Part shown: positions 45,252 to 54,019 of the stretch, in pieces
Position numbering within the stretch: the stretch's first letter is position 1
Layout of the letters: each line of letters begins with the position of its first letter
Assembly (NCBI GenBank): GCA_907165135.1
Contig: OU015567.1
Coordinates: 5,461,001 to 5,525,000 of the forward strand
Reading direction: 5' to 3'
Length of the DNA: 64,000 nt
Source: Oikopleura dioica
Taxonomy: Eukaryota > Chordata > Appendicularia > Copelata > Oikopleuridae
The notes under the pieces: model-generated
Seen by the model: only the letters and a program-made list of their open reading frames with translations
The model's database searches: none
Told to the model about the DNA's origin: nothing
Translations under genes and position numbers: made by a program

Positions 45252-46122
45252 TAAAATGGTTAATTAGTAGCGCTGTCCATAATTATTGAAGGAATATTGA
45301 GGCTGATAAAATATGGCTAAAATACACCAAAATAACCCCCTGTCTTCTCATAAGCTCCAAAAATCAAACCAATTTTGATCCGAAATTTCACTTTTGAGTC
45401 AAATATTTTTCGAAGGTTTCAGGGTTTTTTTAGTCAAATAGAGTTGACGTCATTAACCCCATTACCTCTGCACGGCAAGAAGATTAACCGCCGCGATTTG
45501 TAGCGTCCTCATCCTCCTTGATCCTCTCTTATGTCGGCTTTTACGTATTTTTAGCTGTCTCTCAGAGGATAAGCGATTTGACTCCGAGCTCGGTTGACTT
45601 TTTCTTCTTTTTGATGCACTGAGCTGCTTTTTCATCCTTTCTTGCTCAAATGAAAATGAATCATGCTAAAAAGCGATTTATAAGAATCACTGTAATTGAA
45701 TTACTGTCAAAAATTTCGATTCAAAATCGAAAAGCCGCTTGCGGCTTCGAGTAAAATAAGACAAAGAAGCCGCGCTTTGCGCGGCTAATTTATTATGGTA
45801 CTCGAAGCCGCAAGCGGTTTCTCAATTTTGAGTCGAAATTTTTGACAGTAATCTAACTAAAATGATTTTATATAAACGGACATTTCAGAAGTTTCATATC
45901 AAAATTTAAATATTCAGATCCGCAATAAAGAATATTGCCAGGCCATAAATTATGTCTGAACTTCGTCTCACCCTCTGCCAGATAGTCTGAAATGAAACAC
46001 TGCCATCTGAAATTACAGTAAGCAGCTCATACTCACTGTCACTGATGGCGCGCAAGAGTCCCTCTGGGCACAAATAAAAGCTGACGCGGAAACTGTACTA
46101 GCGAAAAAATACAAACGAAAAA
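45252..46122. other. Intergenic between divergent genes, with a foldback element
   Basis: Shared upstream region of the Ly6-like gene (-) and the small basic gene (+). Apart from the foldback at 45701-45852 nothing was recognised. Confidence 0.45.
45701..45852. repeat. Foldback element (family C, copy 4), nearly perfect
   Basis: Arms ATTACTGTCAAAAATTTCGA / TCGAAATTTTTGACAGTAAT, inner GAAAAGCCGCTTGCGGCTTC / GAAGCCGCAAGCGGTTTCTC, and central AAGCCGCGCTTTGCGCGGCT. About 152 bp, intergenic. Confidence 0.9.
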
Positions 46123-46854
46123 ATGTCGAAACAGAATTTGCTGAAAAAGAGTTTATCATCCGCGTCGAAGTGGTGGAAGAGTTTGGACCAGCCAGCGAGC
46201 TCGCAGACTTTGAGTCCTGCCGAACTAGCGGGCATTCCGACCAGCGAAGATATTCATTATGATTACATCATGTAAGTCAAGAGGCTTTTTTTAGATAAGA
46301 ACTTATTTTCATGCAAAAAAAAATTAAATTAAAAAATCCTATTTTTTCGACAAAAAAACTTCGACAAATTTTGCGTGGGCGGCAACTCGGCTGCTGATTG
46401 GCCAATTCGCTGAATTCGGGCTTCTGATTCGTTGAAAATTTCTATGCAAAATTTTTCGAAATTTTTCTGTCGGTTCCAGAGAACACCTCATTTTAACCTT
46501 CTTTTTACCAAAAAATCTAGACTCCGCCAAGCCCGCGAAATGGGCCGTCGTCAAACCTCCACCGACTCCAACTCCTCCAACCAATCAGAAAACTCTATCA
46601 GCAGCTCCTCCTCTTCCCAAGTCCGAATGCGAAAAACTCCCAGCTCCACTCCTCGTCGCCCCAAATCCGCCTGCCCAATTCAGCGAGCTAAAACCGAAAC
46701 AGCTTCAGAACCAATTTCATCAAGAAATTCTCCGAAAACTCTTCCAAAAACTCCAGTTCAAATCGTCCAAAAATCGACGCCCCTGAGCTCCGAAAAGCGA
46801 AAATTCTCGCGACAAAAGTCGGTTAACAAATGGTCGATGAAAGAAATCAGCTGA
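46123..46854 (+). CDS. Small Ser-rich basic protein of unknown family
   Basis: Exons 46123-46271 and 46521-46854, 160 aa. MSKQNLLKKSLSSASKWWKS at the start, a middle with ILRQAREMGRRQTSTDSNSS and a poly-Ser run, then TPSSTPRRPKSACPIQRA and a Lys/Ser-rich end finishing KWSMKEIS. It is low in hydrophobic residues and rich in S/T-P sites, so probably an intrinsically disordered, phosphorylated intracellular protein. The intron (249 nt) contains a family-B MITE. The 3' 228 coding nt plus 3' UTR are duplicated at 53503-53894. AATAAA at 46976. Confidence 0.6.
46345..46489. mobile_element. Family-B MITE in an intron
   Basis: TTTTTTCGACAAAAAAACTTCG, TTTTGCGTGGGCGGCAACTC and CTGTCGGTTCCAGAGAACAC mark its two halves. 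The host intron would be about 100 nt without it. Confidence 0.75.
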
Positions 46855-47020
46855 TCCTCTTCCTTTGCTCCTTTTTGACCCGAAAAAAGGTCATGTGACA
46901 AACAAAGCAAAAAAACTTGTTGAAAGCTTATTTCCTGCTAAAATCCCAATTTTCTCCTTGTGTAAAAAAAATTGAAATAAAAAAGTGTTATGCAATTTTT
47001 TCGAAACAAAATGCCCTTGA
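46627..47020 (+). repeat. Dispersed duplication, source copy
   Basis: Nearly identical to 53503-53894 from ATGCGAAAAACTCC through the stop, 3' UTR and AATAAA, to CAAAATGCCCTTGAT. Homology starts abruptly inside exon 2 and ends about 40 bp after the poly(A) signal. Confidence 0.85.
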
Positions 47021-47260
47021 TTTTTGGTCTTATAAAATAATATTCAATTTTTAATACTATTCAATGCCTTTTTTGACTTTTTTTGCACTTTTGAGTGGGT
47101 TTTAAATGTTGTTTAAAATGATGCTACCCAATCTCGTTTCGTCGAAAAAGTTTCTAGAATCAACTAAAAACAAAACAACACGTTTCGGCTTTCGTGACAT
47201 ATTCAGTAATCGTGACATTCGTGACATATTCAGTGGCGACCCAGAAACCCGAGGAAAAAA

Positions 47261-47544
47261 ATGAATTCAACAACCACCAAACAGAATACGAAAAAAGAGA
47301 AGGGACGAATTCGACCAGTTTCTCTTTCCTCGTCCAGAAAAGATTTTCCGAAATCGTCTTTGGCAAAGTACAATGATGATCAGAACAGAACTTTCACTAT
47401 CAATCCTGACAAGTTCAACAAGAAAAAAAAAATCCACAGAATGATATTACAAATAATGATTATCTAAGCCCGTCGGCGGAAATGTATGAAAACGCAAACG
47501 AAGTCGATCTCGTATTTTTTGAGAATTCAATGACTTCGCCGTAA
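47261..47544 (+). CDS. Possible small basic protein with a homopolymer frameshift
   Basis: The frame starting MNSTTTKQNTKKEKG and passing RTFTINPDKFNKKK stops soon after a run of ten A (47423-47432). With one more A it continues NDYLSPSAEMYENANEVDLV to FFENSMTSP and a TAA at 47542-47544. The second part has the look of coding sequence, so the run length is probably wrong in the assembly, or the gene is broken. No family recognised. Confidence 0.4.
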
Positions 47545-48332
47545 AGTTTTTCAATGCACAAGATGTCGAAACCAATGACTCAAAGCTCTTGTAAAGGAAT
47601 GAGTTCTAACATGGAAACTTGGAAATATTGCTGTTTCTATCCTCTTCACTTGCGTTGAAGCATGATTCTGATGCCTGCAAAAATTTCGGGCGTCGGGGAC
47701 TCGCAGTACCAAAGCTTTTTGTTACTGTCAGTACCAATTTTGGTACTGGGAGTACCAATTTCGGCTTTTCGAGTGATATTTTATCGAAATATTTCAGTCG
47801 GAACAATAGTAGGTGGGTAAATAAAAGTGAACCCTGTCCGAATCAGTAAGTTTCTTACCATTGAACCCGCGGAGCGGGCGTTCCTGGTTGACTTAAATTT
47901 TGCCTTGCCAAAATTGGTACTGGGAGTCCCCGGTAGCCAAGATTTCTAGTTTTCTTTGATGCCTGAAAACTAACTTTTAAATCAATCGAGAATTCTTCTA
48001 CAACTTTGCCCCTGCACGCAGAAGGGGTTGAGTCTTATCAATAAAAATCTACAACGGCAAGTGCAGGGCTGCAAGTGTTATCATTTTCCGATTGAGTGAA
48101 TAGGGAAGGCAGTCTTATCTCGGCTAAAATGTTCTATCCAACAATTAACTAAGTAAACAAAAAAAAAACAAAAGAAGTTACGGAAATAAATGAAGCATCT
48201 TCGACTATTTTTTGTCCCCTTTGATGCACATTTTTGCGTTGGTTTGAAAATTTAAAGAAAACAATATTTTAAAAAATCTTTAAAATGGATCAACTTTTTT
48301 TTTGCGAATTTACAAAAGATCCCAGAAAAAAT
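47545..48332. other. Intergenic with an inverted-repeat element at about 47693-47937
   Basis: GGGGACTCGCAGTACCAA at about 47696 and its opposed TTGGTACTGGGAGTCCCC at about 47914 bound a 240-bp element that also contains internal copies of AGTACCAATTT. The rest is AT-rich and shows no coding signal. Confidence 0.6.
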
Positions 48333-50572
48333 TCACAGCAAGAAGATATTGAAACGAATAGCACTTCCGCACACAAATTTTATTTTAAGCAATTGTCGTC
48401 CTCCATCCGGCACGCTCGTCATCTCCTTCGTGTCTTTGATGATTCCATCGTCGCCACGAAATTGCTGAACAACCGCGTGAAATCGGAAGTTTTCTAAAAA
48501 TAAATTTCAAAAATTCAAATTCAAAATCTTAACCTTTGCTCTTGATCCAGAGATAGTGGTTCGCGTCCTCTTTTGGAGAAATCCTTCCATTTCCATTGCT
48601 TTTGCAGGCGGCACGATATTCCAACTCCCAGTCTTCGAAAGCGGCCTTCTCGTCGATATGAGTGCATAACTTCGAAGAGAGTTTTTGAAAATTCGTTTTT
48701 GATTTTTAAAATTTAAAACTCTCTTTCCTTTATGTTTACTCGCCCACCAAGAGCAAGGAGTCTAAGCACGCTTCGTAACACCTCTTTGTTGAATCCGTCT
48801 CTTGGTCCGCCATGTTTAATACTCCGATCATCGCCATAGTAGCACCCAGCAAGATAATATAAATCGTTCACATATTTCACTCCAATTTCTCTCTCCAATT
48901 TCATCAGCTGTTTCACCCTCGTCTCTTTTCTTTTCTCCCTTTCTTCCTTTTCTTTTCCAAACTTCTGAATTTCCCTTTTCAGCTCTTCATTTTCTTTCTT
49001 CTGATTTTCGCTTTCAATTCGAAATCGATTTCTTTGCAAGTCCATTTCTCCAATTTTTCGTTGATTTCGATCGTTTTCGTCGAGAAGGCTTTTCAGATTT
49101 TTTTGAAGCTCTTGAATTTCTCGCCGCATTTTTTCTGCTTCTTTTTGCCAGTTTTTTCGCTCAAATTTTAGTTGATTCCATTCCTAAAAAGATCGAAATT
49201 GAATACTTCTAAAAAATGAAAAAACCTGATCCCGTTTTCTTGAAGCCACAGATTCTCGCTGAAGAATATTTATTTCTTGCTTGAATTTCGCCGATTCTTC
49301 TTCCCAGTTTTCCCGCTGAGCATCGAATTCCTTCAATATTTTAGCCAACGACAAAAAATTAAAACTCACCTGTTTGACTTTGTCATTTTCGCGAATCTGT
49401 TTGTTGACAATATTTTCGAGCATCTGAATTTGTCGATCTTTTTGCTCGTTTTCTTCTCGCAGCTTCTTGATTATTTGAGCAGGAGTGGCCATGATGTCAC
49501 TTGGAAGTTCTCCGTTTTCGATTCTTTCCACGACTTCGGCGAAGATTTCTTCGTTTTTGACCATCATCATGTTGTCTGGGCGAGATTCCCTTGAAGGATT
49601 GAGGCATTTTTGAATGAGAACTTCGAAATCGGTGAAATCGTTGTTTTCTCCCAAAATTTCAGAGAAAGGAGTTCGTTTTGTTCTTTTCATGTTTTTCACT
49701 GAAAATTCTTTCAAAAAGTTCTTGCTTGTTTATTCTACCGATTCTGCGATCATCTGCTGGTTGTGCATTATGCCGGCCAAAAGCGTGTTCCAAAGTGATC
49801 AATTCTTGAAGAACAAGTCCGAAGCCCCAAACATCGATTCTCGGCGACTTTGAGTCGACCTGATTTCGCAAAAATTCTTTTGTTTATTTTCAATCGTACT
49901 TTCACTTCTTCTATATATTTGATTATATCTGTGAAAACTTTCCTGGAGTTATATAAAGAACCGTATGTTCGACGACCCCTTGCAAGCCTTTGGTTGTGAT
50001 GGTGTCTCGAACCGAGTCGAGAAGAGTCGAAATGCCGAAGTCGCCAAGTTTGATCTAAATATCCTCGATATTTGGAACACTATAATCAAAGATCTTACAG
50101 TGCATCCGTCGGCCATCATCATAACATTCGCCGGTTTGACATCCAAGTGCGCAATCTTCTTCGAATGGCAAAAACTCAGCGCCATAGCAAGTTGTGTCGC
50201 AATTAAAGTCGCTTCCTTGACGGAAGTCCGTCTTCCCTGTTCTCTCCTCGCCTCAATCCAGTCTTTCAAAGATCCCTCAGGGCAGAACTCCATCACGATG
50301 AAAGAAAAAGCATTCCACTCCCACCATTCTGGAGAAACTTTGGGCAAAAAGTCGACGAATCTAACGATAAACTGGCTCTCTACGCTCAAATCTCGCAAAA
50401 TTCCAGCTTCTTCTTCCGCGGCGATGATAGTTCGAGGCCCCTTGACGGTGATCCACTTGATCATTACAGAAGCGCCGCTTTCGGTGTCGATAGCTTTGGT
50501 GACGCCGCGATCGTTTTCGAATTGAGCATCCTCGATTGACGCAAAACGACCGTTTTTCAAAGTTCGCGACAT
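48333..50572 (-). CDS. Serine/threonine protein kinase with coiled-coil C-terminus
   Basis: Exons (minus) 50572-50099, 50054-49943, 49876-49739, 49698-49370, 49330-49226, 49183-48740, 48669-48534, 48493-48333: 1,899 nt, 632 aa, all phases consistent. The kinase domain comes first: VMIKW (ATP Lys), AHLDVKPANVMM (catalytic loop), KLGDFGIS (DFG), LYITPEFLRNQVDSKSPRID (the P-E and substrate region), DVWGFGLVLQEL. Then from about residue 330 a long charged coiled coil (MQELRENEQ-type heptads, REEKRKE-rich), and a C-terminal globular piece (FEDWELEYRAACKSNGNGRI ... HAVVQQFRGDDG). Domain order resembles NEK-type kinases, but the subfamily is not certain. The intron 49877-49942 has a GA donor (CCAG|GAAAGTTTTC); it is the only parse that restores TPE and the frame. 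Other introns are 39-73 nt. Confidence 0.8.
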
Positions 50573-50870
50573 TTTTGAATTTATTAAAAATAGAAAAAGA
50601 TCCTTCTCTCTCTGTCTCTTGTGCAGTTGTGTAATCAAAAGCAGAGCGGGTCGAATGTTACAAGTTCCATCGCCATGGAATCTGAGTTTATTGGCTTTTA
50701 ACATTTTTGAATTTTGAAACGCGCAAGTTCTGAACAGAAAATGATAAATGAGATTTACTTGAGTCCCAATTTTTTTCGGTTCATCGACCTTGCCCTTAAT
50801 TATTCAAACTCTTAGAAATTTGATTAGAAAGCGAAAATGACTTTTGAAATTATAAATAAGAAAAGGCAAG

Positions 50871-53450
50871 CTAAATTTCCATCATATTTATTATTGTAAA
50901 AACTGTATGAACAAGCATACAGAGAGTTTGTGGTGATGTCATTATTAGAAAGGGAAATAAGTAGAGCAGCTTCAGAAATTTCGACTTCGGTGCTGCAAAT
51001 AATTTAATGATGAGAGCGAAAAGAAACCAGGCGAAATTGGCGAAAGTCGTGACTGCGGCAATTTTGTTTCTTCAAAAATAATGAAATTTTAAAGAAATTC
51101 AAAGTTCACCTGAATTTTTTTAGGTCTTTTTCCATTTTTTCAGCCATCTATTTCTTCTTTGCGTCAGACAAGGGACTTAGATGACCAACTCCAGCGCTGA
51201 GCATTTTTGCCCAGAATTGTTCCTCCAGTGGATCAGTAAATGATGAAAATTTTCGGCTGGTGTTTTTCAAAAAATAGTCTTTCTTTGTCGCGGCAATGTG
51301 TTCGTAAATTGAATTTTCTTGAGGACTAGATGTTGAACATCGCGTTCCCCAACTGATATTGTTCATATTTGCGATCATGTAAATCTACGAAGATGAAAAT
51401 GAAGAAAAAAGAATCGGAAATTACCTGGAGGAAAATCGTATTCATTTGGATAAAAAGAGCATAGATGACACTGTTGAAAAAACTCTTGAAATCAAAGAAG
51501 AGTATGGTCGATATCAAATAAATAGCCGCTATTGCAAAAACTGTCAAAACAAGAGGGTCAAGAAAAAGCCTCAAAGTCCAAAAATCAGGAATAACAAAAG
51601 GAAGAACCATCAAGCAGACGTAGATTAAAGAAAGGACCTTCGCCGCCAGCAATTTCAATTCTTCCAAATCAGTCGCACAAATGATTGAATACATAATAAC
51701 TGGATGGCAAAGGCTTCCCATCTAGATATGAAGCCAACAGCAGAGATTTCAAGCAAGTCCCAGATAACCAAAAGCATTGTCGAGACGCTAAGAGATGAAA
51801 CGAGCAAGCAAAAAGCTTCGTAAAAGATGAAAAATCTGTTCAACCGTCCGTTATTTTTCACTGCTTCTTTTCTTTACGCGACGAGCTCGAAAATGGTGAG
51901 AAAAATGCTTCTTCTCCATCTTCGTCGCTGCTTGAAAAATGTTTCGAAATCCTCCGGCGCAAAGGTTTTGCATCGACTGTTTGCTTCGTACTCAATTCTA
52001 GCGCCGGAGAGTAGAATAAGAGTGCAGAGATATCTGTCCTCTCCTTGATCAAAGATAAGTTTTGTCCTCGCATCTGATGCTTCTTTCGCATAATCGCTCA
52101 AAACAGTCTTTATCGTGGACATTCTCAGTAGGCTCAAACAACCAGGCGAGCATAAGACAGAGCCAAGAAGCTGCTCAGTTGACTTTTGAAACCAATGTTG
52201 TATTGCGTACTCGAAATGCTAAAACCAAACCAGTGGTCCTAAGAAATCTATATTTTCAATCAACAAATGATTTTTACCAGTTCCGTTTGGTTGAATTTGA
52301 TTGCAACAAGCGCCGATTTTAGATGACTTGAGCATTCTTGAGAGAACAAGATCGAAATCCTTCGGTTGAAAATCGACGTCGCCATCGAGCGCTAGAATAA
52401 ACGAATTTTTCTCGTCTGCTCTTCTACCATTTGAGTCTTTCATCTTAGAAAAAGTTAATTTTTGACCAAATGAGGCAATTTGTTCATTATTGAAAATATA
52501 TGTTTTATTATGTAACCTTTCCTGTTCCTGCCCAATTTTCCAGTTGCAGAGATAATTCATGTACATAACTTGCGACCATCTTTTTCCTCTCTTGATTTTT
52601 TCAGAATCCTTCAAATGAATAGTCAGATCAGCTCCAAAAGCACGGAACACCATTCGCTCACCATAAGGCGTTTCGCTTATTCTCCCTTGATTTCTAACAT
52701 TTTCTTCGCCGTTTTCAACGAACAGTCTTTGAAGAATTCGCAAGTACTGATTGACCCACTTATTCGTTTCCTTTCCAAATGTGGTTCTGTCGAAAGAGTC
52801 GTCGAAAAATAAATGAGTCTCAAGGTCAAAGTCTTTTTTCGGATGACTTTTTCTATGCTTTATCAACCTAAAAAACAAAAATATGTCCAAAATAAGTCGC
52901 AAAAGCTTACCAAATAAGCGACTTGGTAAGGGTTTCCATTTCGATTTCATTCTCGTGCCACAGTGGAACACAAACATATACAGTTGGTTTCCTTTTTTCC
53001 GGACAAATTTTGTCCCCTGGTCTTCGAAAAAATGTCCGGAAAAACGGGTCACCGGATGTAAATGCATGTCCCACCATGTATACTTAAATTTTTTCGAGAA
53101 ACAGACATTGTTCAGTCTAAAAGTCGATTTACCACGGACTAAACTTATAGCTTCTGAGAATCGATGGAAATCTCGCCAACAAGGTCCACTTGCGCCCGAA
53201 AAGAATTTAATTCAGCCGTCGATTCCCTCTTTTTTCCAAAAAAAAATTATAACCTGTCAATAAAATTTGAAAAAAGTCCGGAAAATTGGACCATGGTCCA
53301 TGGTCGATTTTGCAGTGACTCACTCAAAGGCCTTAAAATCTGAAAATTGTCCGGAAAAGTGGACTCCGGAAAATAGGAAACCAACTGTATAAAAGGAGCG
53401 TCTTCGAAGTTTCTCTTTGTGCCTTCGGGCATTTTTAAAAAGTCGTTCAT
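50871..53450 (-). pseudogene. Chitin synthase, decayed: MITE insertion, three in-frame stops, one frameshift
   Basis: Minus strand. Recognisable blocks in order: YVCVPLWHENEIEM (start of the catalytic region), ILALDGDVDFQPKDFD, QIQPNGTGPLVWF, HFEYAIQHWFQKSTEQLLGS, VLCSPGCLSLLR, GEDRYLCTLILLSGARIEY, QRRRW, several membrane helices, NMNNISWGTR and a C-terminal helix pair. Defects: a 407-bp element inserted before YVCVP; TAG where Q is expected after GPLVWF; TAA after FELVA; a 1-nt shift near 51712; TAG after DAKKK. The long N-terminal membrane region of chitin synthases is absent: only about 20 codons precede the catalytic part. Short GT-AG introns (39-46 nt) are still present, so this is a decayed gene, not a retrocopy. 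Chitin synthases polymerise UDP-GlcNAc; in appendicularians an intact copy is expected elsewhere. Confidence 0.8.
52981..53387. mobile_element. TA-flanked MITE (mariner-like) inside the chitin synthase frame
   Basis: Terminal inverted repeats CAGTTGGTTTCC / GGAAACCAACTG, each flanked by TA (52979-52980 and 53388-53389), the target preference of Tc1/mariner elements. Inner repeats of GTCCGGAAAA occur in both arms. Removing the element and one TA restores a continuous frame across the junction (CCT TTT ATA TAT GTT TGT). Confidence 0.88.
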
Positions 53451-53502
53451 TTTAACCAAAAATCGTTTCCGCTATTTATCTTTTGCTAAGAAATTTGCGC
53501 AT

Positions 53503-53894
53503 ATGCGAAAAACTCCCAGCTCCACTCCTCGTTGCCCAAAATCCGCCTGTCCAATTCAACGAGCGAAAACCGAAACAGCTTCAGAACCAATTTCATCAAG
53601 AAATTCTCCGAAAACTCTTCCAAAAACTCCAGTTCAAATCGTCCAAAAATCGACGCCCCTGAGCTCCGAAAAGCGAAAATTCTCGCGACAAAAGTCGGTT
53701 AACAAATGGTCGATGAAAGAAATCAGCTGATCCTCTTCCTTTGCTCCTTTTTGACCCGAAAAAGGTCATGTGACAAAAAAAGCGAAAAAACTTGTTGAAA
53801 ACTTATTTCCTGCTCAAATCCAATTTTCTCCTTGTGTAAAAAATTTCGAAATAAAAAAGTGTTATGCAATTTTTTCGAAACAAAATGCCCTTGA
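53503..53894 (+). pseudogene. Truncated near-identical copy of the 46123 gene's 3' part
   Basis: Starts at the internal ATGCGAAAAACTCC and includes coding end, stop, 3' UTR and AATAAA (53850). A few substitutions (for example CGTTGCCCAAAA for CGTCGCCCCAAA) separate it from 46627-47020. Exon 1, the promoter and the start of exon 2 are missing, so it is probably not expressed as the full protein, although a 74-residue frame is open. It abuts the truncated 5' end of the chitin synthase pseudogene. Confidence 0.8.
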
Positions 53895-54019
53895 TCTTTT
53901 TAATGAGCTCATTTACTAGTACAGATAATATTGGAAAATTAATGGAAATGGACAATGATTATGATCATTCTGAATATTTTATTGCTCCTTTTATTACGTA
54001 ATTCGCTTGTAAGATTTAT

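Noticed and set aside
48285-48497. Plus-strand 70-codon frame with an AATAA-like signal after it
   Set aside because: The minus strand here is the last exon of the kinase gene, joined in phase by a good donor and acceptor; the plus frame has no splice context or homology.
50871-53450. Reassigned UAR codons (Gln) as an explanation of the chitin synthase stops
   Set aside because: All other genes in the window end at TAA, TAG or TGA in the expected place, and this locus has additional lesions (frameshift, MITE insertion).
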